Part shown: piece by piece, positions 10,291 through 22,087 of the stretch
How positions within the stretch are numbered: the stretch's first letter is position 1
Layout: each line of letters begins with the position of its first letter
Translations under genes and position numbers: made by a program
Assembly (NCBI RefSeq): GCF_900660685.1
Contig: NZ_LR215041.1
Location: 310,001-374,000 of the forward strand
From: Mycoplasmopsis columbina
Lineage (GTDB): Bacteria > Bacillota_I > Bacilli_A > Mycoplasmatales > Metamycoplasmataceae
Direction of reading: 5' to 3'
Length of the DNA: 64,000 bases
Notes under the pieces: model-generated
What the model was told of the DNA's origin: nothing
What the model saw: only the letters and a program-made list of their open reading frames with translations
Database searches by the model: none

Positions 10291-10296
10291 ATTATA
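10291..10296 (-). promoter_or_regulatory. -10 box of the P37 operon
   Basis: TATAAT on the minus strand lies just before the TPP aptamer; transcription would begin near 10284, right at the aptamer's 5' end. Confidence 0.6.
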
Positions 10297-10318
10297 GAAA
10301 CAATGAAAAATTAAATAA

Positions 10319-11869
10319 CTAATTTTTCTTTTTTGTCTTTTTTATTTTTTTCGCCAAAAAGATAGATAAAAAAATAAAAAAGACAATAGGTATTAGAACA
10401 AATCACCAATACCTTTGATTATTTTTGGAATCATGGGAAATATCTTTGTTAGACGAATCATTATTTTTTTCAATTTCTTGATCTTGAATATTTATTTCTT
10501 CATCTTTATCTTGATTTGATTTATTTTCATTAGATTCTTCATTTATTGATAAATCATTTTTATTATCATTTAAGTTTAAAATAGTTGTAGAAAGATTAAG
10601 TTCATCAATTTTTTTGCGGTTAAAATAAATATTTTCAGGTGTTAACCTATATAAATTAATTTTTAATTCATCATTTAATTTCAAGTCAAAGTTATTTAAA
10701 ATTAATTCATTATTTTTTATTTTTAAATTTTCTATTAACTCATTATTTATAGTTAAATTAGCAAAAATTTCTAAATTAGAATCAAGATTATCGAAAATTA
10801 TTTTATTTTTATAAATTTCCTTAATTGATATTTTTTCTTTATTATTTCATGTTCCTAAAAGATTATTATTTAAGTCATATTCACTTATAAAATAATTGCT
10901 TTTGATAATTCTTAAAACTAAAGAATCACCAGGAAAATCCATAATAACAAAACCCAGTTGATTAATGTCTGCAGATTCATTGTTTAAATGTTCTAAAAGC
11001 TTCAAATTTAAACTACTTGCAGTATCTTGAATTTTTTCACCATTAGCACGATTTAAATAATTAAAACTATAGTTAGGTAAATCTATGTAGGGTTGATTTT
11101 GATTAATTTTAGCATAACCCTTTAAATGCTTAATAAAAGCATTAAGTTTGTCACTTTCAGAACCATCATAATTATCTTGTCAAACATTTCTTGATGGATT
11201 ATTGTATAACAATCCATTTTCGAAATTTGTGCTAATTAAATGATGTAAATGATTAAAAATAAAAATTTTGCCTCTTAAATCTTTAACACTTGGATTAATT
11301 CAATTGTTTTTTTCAGTATTTTGAAATAAAAAATTCTTATATTTTTCTTGTCTAAGAAAATTCAAATATTTATTTTCTCAATTTTCTTCTCTATGTGTAA
11401 TTGAACCATCTTCATCTTTAATTCTTAAGATAATAAATTCAGTTGGATTAGATTTTAAAAAAGTAACATAAGCATCAAAAGCTTTTTCTAAATTTTCGGT
11501 TGAATATGTTAAACCATGTCTAATATCTAAACTTCTATCAATTCTCAGGTCAAAAAAGCGAATTCCTTGTTTTAACTGAGTAAGTCAATTTTTACTTTGT
11601 GTTTTAGCATAATTTTGTCCAAAAAAATACGCAAATCCACTACCATCAAACATTCCAGAATCATGTGTACCAGGAATGCTTAATTGTCAAAGTTTTTTAT
11701 TGTCATGTACATCTTTTTGTCATCTAAATAAATTTAGTTGTGTCTCCTGAGAATTTGAAAATGCTTTATTTGAATCATGATAATCAATTTTTTGAACTTG
11801 AATACTTAAAGTCGATAAAGTTAAAAATGTTAAAACTGGTAAAGTTACAAGTTTAAATCTTTTTTTCAT
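10319..11869 (-). CDS. Surface-anchored PI-PLC-like phosphodiesterase
   Basis: The 516-residue product starts at ATG 11869 behind AAGGA. A hydrophobic signal at about 5-25 has no lipobox. The PI-PLC X-type domain follows: LSIPGTHDSG gives His69 and Asp70, QGIRFFDLRI gives Arg109, and IRHGL gives His118, the acid-base residues of bacterial phosphatidylinositol-specific phospholipase C. The enzyme cleaves phosphatidylinositol, and often GPI anchors, to diacylglycerol and a cyclic phosphate. After an Asn/Asp/Glu-rich stretch the chain ends in a membrane segment (FVLIPIVFFIFLSIFL) and a Lys-rich tail, so the catalytic domain should face outside while attached to the cell. Natural substrate unproven; host lipid attack is inferred. 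Confidence 0.82.
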
Positions 11870-11989
11870 TAAATTATTTTTCCTTTTTTGATTAAGTATA
11901 TAAATCTTTAATTTAATTAAAATTTTAACAATTATTCTAAATTTTTAATAATATTGGTAATATTTTAATATTACATATAACTAATAATA

Positions 11990-11995
11990 TATAAT
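11990..11995 (+). promoter_or_regulatory. -10 box of the Cys-motif repeat gene
   Basis: TATAAT about 45 bases before ATG 12040, within the AT-rich divergent intergenic region. Confidence 0.45.
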
Positions 11996-12039
11996 TAGCA
12001 AAATAAGTAAAACCGATACAATGAAAGGAATTTCATAAT

Positions 12040-13299
12040 ATGAGTGATTTAAAGAAAAAAAATAATGAATTTGACAAAATTATTGATCAAGAATTAGGTC
12101 AAAATCACAAACAAAAAATTAAAGCTAGACAAGAGGGACATATTTTTGTTGTTGAAGGGGTTAAAGGATTCAAAAAAGCAAAAAACTCTTCTTCAAAACC
12201 AAAACCATTCAAAAAAACAGAACCTATTAAAGAACAAAAACACCCAGAAAATTGTCAAGGTTCATGCTGTGTAAAAAAAACAGAACCATCAATTAAAAAA
12301 GAAGTTGTGGTAATTAAAGAAGAAGTAAAAGAAGAAAAACATCCTGTTTCATGCAATGGAACATGTTGCAAAAAAGAACCTCTTGCTCCAATTAAAGAAG
12401 AAATGGTTGTTTATACATCACCACTTCCAACTGAAGCTAAAGAAGTAGTTGAAAGCGATAAAATCAAAGAACAATTGCCTTGTCCAGCAAGTTGCCAAAA
12501 TCAATGTTGCAAAGTGATAGAAGTCAAAGAAGTTAAATTAGAAGCTAAAGAAGAAGTAAAAGAAGAAAAACATCCTGTTTCATGCAATGGAACATGTTGC
12601 AAAAAAGAACCTCTTGCTCCAATTAAAGAAGAAATGGTTGTTTATACATCACCACTTCCAACTGAAGCTAAAGAAGTAGTTGAAAGCAATAAAATCAAAG
12701 AACAATTACCTTGTCCAGCAAATTGTCAAAATCAATGTTGCAAAGTGGTTGAAATCAAAGAAGTTAAATTAGAAGCTAAAGAAGAAGTAAAAGAAGAAAA
12801 ACATCCTGTTTCATGCAATGGAACATGTTGCAAAAAAGAACCTCTTGCTCCAATTAAAGAAGAAATGGTTGTTTATACATCACCACTTCCAACTGAAGCT
12901 AAAAAAGTAGTTGAAAGCAATAAAATCAAAGAACAATTACCTTGTCCAGCAAATTGCCAAAATCAATGTTGCAAAGTGATAGAAGTCAAAGAAGTTAAAT
13001 CAGAAGCTAAAGAAGAAGTTAAAGAAGAAAAACACCCAGAAAATTGCCAAGGTACTTGTTGTGATCCTAAGGAAACCATAATTATTAAAGAAGAAAAAGA
13101 AATTTTAAATAATCACAGTGATAGAAACTATGGTTTATTAAATCTTGTTTGAACTTTAAGAAAAAATCACGAGCAAGAAATTGAAGCTAAAAAACCAAAA
13201 TATGAAATAGCTGATAAATGATTAGTAAGCTTTTTAATAGTTTTATTATTAGTTGCTCTTATTGTAATTTCATTGTTTCTTATATTCCATTTTATTTAA
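12040..13299 (+). CDS. CxxxCC repeat protein with C-terminal membrane anchor
   Basis: The 419-residue protein starts behind AAAGGA and has no signal peptide. The N-terminal 60 residues are Lys-rich. Eight CxxxCC motifs follow, of three kinds: CQGSCC/CQGTCC after HPEN, CNGTCC after HPVS, and CQNQCC after an extra CPA. Linkers are long Lys/Glu stretches such as EAKEEVKEEK. Three 77-residue units are nearly identical. After a TGA-Trp segment the chain ends in one membrane helix at about 394-419, directly at the C-terminus, as in tail-anchored proteins. Most of the chain would then be cytoplasmic, so the clustered cysteines could bind metal or carry thiols. I know no family with this pattern, and assign no function. 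Confidence 0.85.
12340..13032 (+). repeat. Three 231-bp tandem coding repeats
   Basis: Units begin at 12340, 12571 and 12802 with CATCCTGTTTCATGCAATGG and are almost identical; a partial fourth begins at 13033. The length is a multiple of three, so gain or loss of a unit keeps the frame. Confidence 0.92.
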
Positions 13300-13365
13300 T
13301 TAGAACTTAATTATTTTTAGGGAATTTAAATAATTTTTAAATCATTTTATTTAGTTAAATTAATT

Positions 13366-13398
13366 AAAGAACATTTTCAAAGAAATGTTCTTTTTTTA
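13366..13398 (+). terminator. Terminator after CxxxCC gene
   Basis: AAAGAACATTT and AAATGTTCTTT form an 11-bp stem followed by T residues. Confidence 0.8.
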
Positions 13399-13445
13399 TT
13401 GCAATAATTTTGTTTAAAGAAATATTAAAAATAAATAAGTCAATA

Positions 13446-13477
13446 AAAAAGTGCAACTAATTCATTGCACTTTAAAA
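13446..13477 (-). terminator. Terminator of the giant coiled-coil operon
   Basis: On the minus strand AAAGTGCAA and TTGCACTTT form a stem followed by TTTTTT, about 45 bases after the 2854-residue gene. Confidence 0.8.
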
Positions 13478-13522
13478 AAGTATTTTGATAGATTATTAAA
13501 ATTAATATTTAAATTCTTGGTA

Positions 13523-16500
13523 TTAATCTATATTAGGACGTGTTCTAATTTTGAAATTAAATGCTCTTGAAGAAGCATTGTAAAGTCCACCAATACGTTG
13601 TTGAGCTGAAATATCTTCAATTCTTTGTCCATCACTTCCTGCTCCACCACGTCAATGTTGTTGTTTAGAAGCAACTAAAGTATTTTCTGGATCACTTCCT
13701 TCTACAATGATAGTTCTACTATCAATAGATGTAGGGAATAAAAGTCCAAATTCTCTAATGCTGCTTGAACTTGCAGGAAGGAAGAAGTAATTTCTTGGTC
13801 AGTTTTTAGTATCAATTTCTCTCACTAATGAATCTGCTCTATTCATTAAATATTCTGATCATTTTTCTGCTGTTCAAACAGGTTTGTATTCTTCAGCAAC
13901 ATTTTGACGATCATAGTTAGAATCTCTAACACTTCTTTTTTTAATGATAAATGATGATTCATATCAATTAGTATATATGTAAATTTTGCCATTTTCTAAT
14001 TTAAATGAAAAACGATACATATTTAATTGTGAAACTGGCATGGTTCTTTGTAAATCGAAAACTCCAGGATTATTTAATTCTCAGAAAATTGATTCATTTG
14101 CTACTAACCGATCATATTCTTCTTTATTGTTATAAGGACTATTTGGTAATGCTTTGTTAAAGTAAGGTGTTCCAATAAAGTTAGCAGGTAAAGCTTCAAG
14201 GAAAACTAATTCATTTGTTGCTTCATTAACAGACACTCTTAAAATTTGTTTATCATTATCCATTAATAACGAAGTAAATGGAATAAAATTTCCAATATTA
14301 CTTACATCATTAACTCTAAGAGTTGTTGCTAATTGATTTTGGAATTCAAATAAGAATTTACCGTTTGGATTATTTTTAAGTTCAGAAGGTTTAAAGACAA
14401 CTGAATTTTGACCATTAAGTACTTGTTCCTTAATTGCAGCAATAATTTTTCTCTCTGCCTCTTCTTGTGTAGTAACGCTTTCTCAACCAGCATCTTGTAA
14501 ATCCAAAATAGGAATTCTAGCTAAGAAACCGGCATCTAAGTTTTGATTAAAGAATAAATCGCTAGCTCCATCTTCAAGTCCAACTGTATCAGTTGTATAG
14601 AATTTAATAGTTAATTCTTTTTCTTCACTAAATTCGCCAATATTATCAAATGATGGTGTATTTTGAGGTTGATAAATATATTTAACTTTTACTTTAATTT
14701 GTCTAAATGCTTCGCTACCACTATTTTCTGGTGTATATCAACTTGAATCAGTTTCAGTTTGATTTTTTAGTAAAACTACTTTAAAGAAGTTTTGATTATA
14801 AGTTGATGGTTGTGAAGCATTTGGAATATCAATTTTGGTAAAAGCAAAAGCTTTAAACATATCTAAGAAAGTATCATTATTTGTAATATCTAATTCAGTT
14901 AAATTAGTATCTAATGAATTAAGATAAGTAGTAAAGTGTCTTAATAAAACATCATCTTTTGCTCTTACAACTTCATATCTATGATCTTTTGTAAATCCAC
15001 CTTCATTTGTAACTGGGCTATTTAATTGTTTTAAAAATTGTGATTTATTTTCAACTACAAATTTCATAAATTTAGTTCATTTTGATTCCTGATTATTTGT
15101 AAATAAATTATTAATAACAGTTACAAAATTTTCTTTGTTATTTGAATAAAGTTTTTCTGTAGTTTCAACTAAATTATTACCATTTTTCTCAAGACCAATA
15201 ATATTAATTAATTCATCAAGTTTTTGATTGTAATTGTTTACCAATTCATTTGTAAATTGAGATGGTGAAGCAAATTGTTCATTTAAATACAATTCACTAA
15301 AAATTTCTTGTAAACTTAATTTTTGACTAATTAATTTTTTAATAAGATCTTTAAATGTTTCATAGAATGAAGTATATGTTTGATTTACTTTTGATAAATT
15401 TTTACCAAATAGTAATAAATTATCCAAGTTTTTATAAGATTCAATTGATGTTAATCTAGTTGTAAGGTCTTCTCTTGCTTTTTCAATTTGAATTTTTAGA
15501 TTATTGTTAAATTCTTCTTGTAAAGATGAAAGATAATTGTTATCTAGATAACTATTATCATCATCCATTGTTGCAAGAGTAAGTGGCTTAAATGCTTCAA
15601 CAATTTTATTAATTAATTCACTATCATTTAAATAGTTCTCTAATGATGTATAGTCAACATTAATTGCAGTTTCTAATTGATCTTTATCAATGTTTTTAAC
15701 TAAATTATTTTGTAAATTGTACATTTGAGCGATGAAATCGTTGCTAAATGTATCAATTGTGTTAAAGTTCTGAGTAAATGGTAATAAAAAGTCAGTTGCA
15801 AAATCCCTTGTTGCATCAACTTTTACATAATTAATGATTAAACTATTATTAAAATTAGCTTTTTCAAATTTGCTTAAGAAATATGAACCTGCATAAAGCG
15901 CTTCATAAAGAGAATTAAAAGTTTTGTCGCTATTATCTGTTGTGTAAATTGAATTTACGATGTTTAATCATGTATTTTTATCATTTTCATTTTCAACAGT
16001 TTTATTAATTTTTCAAGCAAATGCGCTATCAACGTATTTATCTCTTTCTGTTGAATTTATATTTGTTACAACTTCATTAGCATTACCCCGAGCATTGAAA
16101 GCTTGGAAATTATTTTTAAGATAATTTCATGTACTTAAAACATTATTTCTCTTTACTTCTAAACCTTCATTATAAATTTTAGAAATTTGAAGATTTAGTT
16201 GGTTAATTGCAGCAGTTAATTTTGCGTTAATTTTTTCTACTGCTGAGGTTTCTTCATCTAATTGATAATTAGAGAATTCTTGATTAGTTAATTCGGTGAT
16301 AGCTTTTTCTTCAAATTCTGGAAGTTTTAAATTGCTATATTTTTCATTAATAATGTTTAGTAGATTTTGAGCTCTTGTTTTAGTTTTATTTAAATCAATT
16401 TTTTTAGACTCGATAATTTCATTAATCGCTGTGATAATTTCAAATTGTTTTAAGACTTTATCAACTTCATTATTATTAAGATTTTTGTTAGCATTTTCAG

Positions 16501-19500
16501 CTTGAATTAATAAGGTATTTAAATCATCATATTTAGTTCTAGTTGTATCACTATCTAAATATGTATTAATTCCAATTGCTTTATATGTAAGATAATTTTG
16601 ACCACTATTAATGTATTTTCTTAATTCAACTGCATTTTCATAGATATTAGGAATTGATGTATTTTCATTTGTTTTATCTAAGTATTTGCTTTTAAGTACT
16701 TCAAAGTTACGTATTGATTGTTCACCTTGATTTAATTCTCTAATAAATTCTTCAAATTTTGCATTTAAAACTTCTTTTTCATCATCAATTAAAATGTTGT
16801 TTGAATTTAATTTATTTCTTAATTCTGCATAAGTATTGAGTAATTTTAGTTTTTCATGTTTGATTTGAATTTCAACTTTTTTGACATCAATTTGTTCAGG
16901 AGTCACTTTTTGTGTATAAAGCTGTTCTGCATTAGCAATTAAAGTTTTTAGTTCATTTTTTTCATCTCTCAATTGATAATCTGAACCCAAAGTGTTAGTA
17001 TATTCTTCAGCACTTTTAATAGTCTTAGCCAAATTTAAATAATTAGTTGTTGGATTTTTTAATCAAGTTTTAAAATCTTCAACCAATGTATTAAGTTCAT
17101 CAAAACTAGTTGCTGAAGTATTGTCTTCCTCATATTTATCTAATCTAGTTTTAAGTTTTAAGTAAACTTCTTGAAAACTTGTATTTAAATTTTCATATGT
17201 GTCATCATTTAAATCTTGTTTATAGTTTTCAAATATAACATGATTTTCTTTTCTTTTTGTTGCAGTACTTTTCGCAACATTAAGAGCATTAATTAAACGA
17301 TCAATATTATCATTTATTTCAACATTATTTGCATCATTATCATAAGACTTAGTTGGAATATTGTTTCACAAGGCATTAATTAGATAGTTTGCATCTGTCA
17401 ATACACCTAAATATGAATCACGTTGATAATCTTCAATTTGTGTTGCAATTTCATTTTCTTTTGTGACTAACTCTTTGGCTTTTAAAGCACGTTCCTTCAT
17501 TCTAAGTAAGTGTGCTTGATCTTGTGTACCACTTGAATTAATGGTATTTGTTTGAATTCTATCTAATCAACGATCTACATTGACTCTATAACTTGTGTTT
17601 CCATTGATGCTATTTTTGCTATTGAAATTAGTGGTTGCCAAAATAGCTTTTGCTTCACGAATAATATTTTCAATCTCAGTAGCTAAATTTAATTTATTAG
17701 TTAGTTCAGTGATTTGATTTGAAATTTGATCAAGATCAGAACCATTATTTGTATTACTTGCATAATTATTTTTTGCTTGCACAATTAAATTATTAAGTTG
17801 AGTACGGTATTCAATAACGGCAGGTGAAGAATTATTTTCTGCTGTTGTCAGAGCATCATTTGCTAATTTAACTTTTGCAGCTAATTCAACTGTTTTGTCT
17901 AAGTTGAGAGCAATATTATCAATTTTTTGACTAATTTCATTCAATGGATCCATGGTAGTTGCAGCTGAATTTGTTTTAAGTAATTCATCTAATTTAGAAT
18001 TAATTAATTCTTCTGCTTCAGGATCAACTCCACCAGGAATTGCAGCTAATTTTTCTCTAAATTTATTTCTTAGTCCAATTCTTGCATCTTCGATATTTTC
18101 AGCATTTCTACTTCTAATTTCAGAAAGAGTTGATTCATTTGCTAATTGTTTCTTCAACTCTTCTTTACGTTGAATTAAATCACTGTAATTATTTGTTGAA
18201 TTAGGAAGAGAATTGTTAAGTGCTTGAGTTAATTTTTCAAGTGTTGTTTTTTGTGCTTCTCTTTCAACAGGATCAGTTGTATTTTCAATAGTAGAAATTT
18301 TATCAGCTGTTCTTTTTTGTTCAACAACTAATGAAAATTCTTGTTCTGCTTTAGCAAGCAATTCTTTAGCTTGAGCCTCATTTAAAGAAGGATTATTTAA
18401 TCTTTGAGTTAAATCATTAATAAATTCTTCGGCTGAATTTTTAACTTGTAAGTGTGAGTTACTATTTCCAAATTCAGGATCATTAACATATTCTCTAATT
18501 TTTCTTAGTTGTTCAAGTGCTAAATCTTTAGCATAAGCAACTTTTAATTTATTTTCAAAATTGTTTATGCCCTCGATAGTTGCTGGATTTGAAATTTTGT
18601 ATTGTTCATATTCTATAACAACTCTATCATAATTTGGGAAAGATGCATTAGGATCTACATTTTTAATACCTGTAATTGATTGATCAATATTAGTTTTAAT
18701 TTGATCTATGTTGGCAACAGCAGCATCATAATTTGCTTGATTTTTATCTCTTGTAGCTTCTAATTGATTTCTGTTTTCATTTATATCATTTTGAGCAGCT
18801 TTAATTTCATAAATTGAATATTTATTTGTAGTATCATCAAGCATATTTTGATATTTATTTTTAAGAGTATTTATATTAGTTAAAACATCACTAAAAATTG
18901 CTTTTGGTTCTTGTGCATCAGTTAAAACATTATCTAAAGCAAGAATTTGATTTTCTAAAAGTTTTTTTTCATCAGCAATTTGCATTGCTTTTTTGATATT
19001 TGCTATTTTTTGAGCAACAATTGCTTCTGTATCAGTAGGAAGAGGTAAATTTTTTTCAATTTGTGCTTTTAAATAAGCAGCGGTTTTTGGATTATTTTTA
19101 GTAAGTTCTTTTTGTTTTGCAATTGCTTCTTTTAAAGCATCAACAAGAGGAATTTGTTTTTCAACTACATTGCTCATGTTTTTTACATTTTCAGGATCGT
19201 TTGATGCTTGTAATTTTTCAGTTTCTTGATCAATTTTTGTTAAAGCTTCATTTAATTTATTATCAATTTCATCACTTTCAGTTGAGGATTTTGCTTGAAG
19301 AAAAGTGTTAAAATATGCTAATTTGTCTTTTGATGATGCTAATGTTAAATCATCTTTAGCATCATTTAAATTAACTTCTTGTGCAGAAATTGTAGTTAAA
19401 GCAGGAATTTGATCACCAACAAAAACATTTTTAATTATTTGATCAACGTTGGCAATGGTTTCTTCAGCTTGATCAATAGCATTTTGTGTTTTAGCCATTG

Positions 19501-22087
19501 AATAAGGAGAATTTTCTACTTCATCAATTTGATTTAATAATTGTTGTTTGTTAATTTCAAGATTTTTAACAATAGGTGCAGCATTTTTAAGCTTAATAAT
19601 TTCATCTAATAATTCATCTTTTTGTTCATCAGATAAATTACCAAGTTGTGCAACTTTATCTTTTAGTTCATTTCATTTGTTTCTTAGTGAACTTTCTCCA
19701 AGACTTTGTTCTCCCTCTTCATCACCATAGTTGTTATTAATTGCATCAAGAGCATTTTGTAATTCATTTGCAAAAGCAATATCTGTTTGATCGTCATTTA
19801 AATTATTTAAAAGTACACTAAGTTCTTTTTGAGTTTGAGCAATTTTATCTTTATTTGCAAAAGGATCACTGAATAATTCTTCAAGTTGTTTTTTCAAAGC
19901 ATCAATTTCATCTTGTTTTTCAGCAACTTTTTGTTTTAAAGTTGAGCTATTTTCAGCAGATGCTAAAATCTCATCTAATTCAACACCTAAATTAGCCAAT
20001 TTATTTAATTCAATCGCATTTTCTCTTAATGAATTTAATTTATCATTTATTTCATCAAATTTTTTAAGATCTGCTTGCGATGCAATTCCAGCATCTATTT
20101 TATTTTTTAATTGTGCTAATTGATCATTTAATTGATTATTTAAATCAATTTGTTTTTTTGTATAGCTGTTGTATTCAAAATTTTCTTCTTGATTTGGATT
20201 ATAAACTTTATCAAGATAAATTGAAGTATTATCAGCATTAGTTTTAGTTTTGTGATATTCAATAAACAAGGTTATTGCATTTAATTTTGCATCATATCTT
20301 TTAATAATTGTAGTTAAAAGAGGTGATGGAAGAGGATTAAAATAATTTACATATTTTTCATGTATTTCATTTAAAGTTTCTAATTCTTCAATTATGTCGC
20401 TAAATTCGTTTTCATTTTGTGTTTTTAATTCATTTTTAATTTGATCAACTTTAGCAAAAAGAAGATGGAAATATGTTTTTTGATTACTTCTAAATTGTGC
20501 TTCTAATAAATCTGTTTTAGTAACTAACTCATCACTATTTATTTTTTGATTTGCTTGAAGTTCAACTGCTTGATTTAATAAATTAGAATAAATTGTAGCA
20601 ATTTCATTACTCATAAAGGTGCTACGATTTAATTCCTGATTAATTTTTAATTCCTTAGTTAAATTATTTAAAGCAACTCTCTTCTCAATTTCTTTAGTTA
20701 ATGAATCAATAATTTTATCTAATTTGTTATTTAAATCTTTAGTATTTTGTGAAATTGAACTAATGAAATTATTAATTTCTTTTTGATAAAAATCTTTTCT
20801 TTCATAAGTGATAATACTATCAGTAAAACGACTATTTAAGATAGAATTCAATTTAACAATTTTTTTGTCTAAATTAGTAATTAAAGCAATCTCTGTTGTC
20901 AATTTATTTTTAAAACCAATGAATTGATCTTTGTATTCTTCATTTACATCATCAAGTTTGTCATATGAGATATTAATATTGTGTTCAAAATAATTTCTTT
21001 TAAGAGCATTATAAATTAATGATTTTAAGTAGTTTGTGCCATTAAGGGCATGAACAACAAAAGATTTTAAATTATTTCTAAGTTCAGGCATACTTCTTGA
21101 ATTGTCTAAAAGCATTGTTAAATAAACATTAAGTTGTGATTTAATGTCTTTAAATTCGTTTAATGAAGTAGCGGCACTAACTTGATTTTTAATATCTTTG
21201 ACATATTCTTGAGTTTTGATTGCGTAATATTTATCAAGAACATTTGATTTTGTTGCTTCTTGAATTTGATTAATAATTTCAAAAATTTCTTGATGTGTAA
21301 TTCTTAAATCAATATTGTCTTCTTTATATTGATTAGTTAAATTATCAAGTGAGTTTTTGTTTAACACAATTTCATTTTTACTGAAGTTGTTGGCTAAAAG
21401 TTGATCTTTGATTTTATTAATATAAATGTTGAAATAATTTTGCAAGACAATAGTAGGTAAAGTTTGACTAAAGTAAATATTTTCCTCAAAAGTATTAGCA
21501 AGTGGACTTACGGGATAAAGAGTCGATTGAATAATATCATTTTGTTGATTTAAGTATTTATTTAATTTATCAGCAAATTGTTGTAGAAAATTATAAATTT
21601 GATCTTTAGTGCGAGTATTTAATTGCCCTAAAGTGTTTGGTTGAGTTAATTTTTCACTTTTAAAATTATCAAAGAGATCATTTTCTCTAATTCTATTTTG
21701 TTGATTCTCTAGAACTTTTTTTAATAATTTTAATTCATTGAAAGTTAATGTATTGTTTTTGGCATAGTCTAAATATGCTGTTAACAAGGCACTTTGGTAA
21801 TTATTAGTATTTTCTAAAACATTTGTTAAGCCTAATTTAGATTCTTTTCATGAATCATCAGCCAATTTTTCTAAATAAGATAAATTTGCTTGAGTGGTTT
21901 GATCAAAAATAAAATCGTTTTTATTTTTATTGTATAACTCTTTACTTTCGACATAATTTTTGTAAAGTCCTGATTCTGTGCTATTTTCATTTCTATATGT
22001 TCGACTCATTAATAGTCCTGCAGTAGCTGCCAAACCAGCAGCACTTGCTAAACCTAAAGCACCTAAAAGTAAGATTTTTTTACTCAT
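13523..22087 (-). CDS. Giant coiled-coil surface protein (2854 aa), second gene of pair
   Basis: One frame stays open for 8565 bases when TGA is Trp, with ATG 22087 and TAA 13523-13525. The N-terminus (MSKKILLLGALGL with Ala/Gly-rich residues to about 27) is a membrane anchor or uncleaved signal without a lipobox Cys. Most of the chain is helical and rich in Lys, Glu, Asn, Leu and Ile, with heptad-like coiled coil and helical units such as LGNLSDEQKDELLDEI. The last 500 or so residues are more beta-rich and end in RTRPNID, without a C-terminal membrane segment. It should be tethered by its N-terminus with the body outside. Its start overlaps the stop of the upstream giant gene by one base. 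Function unknown; adhesion or gliding-type leg proteins are possible. Confidence 0.82.
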
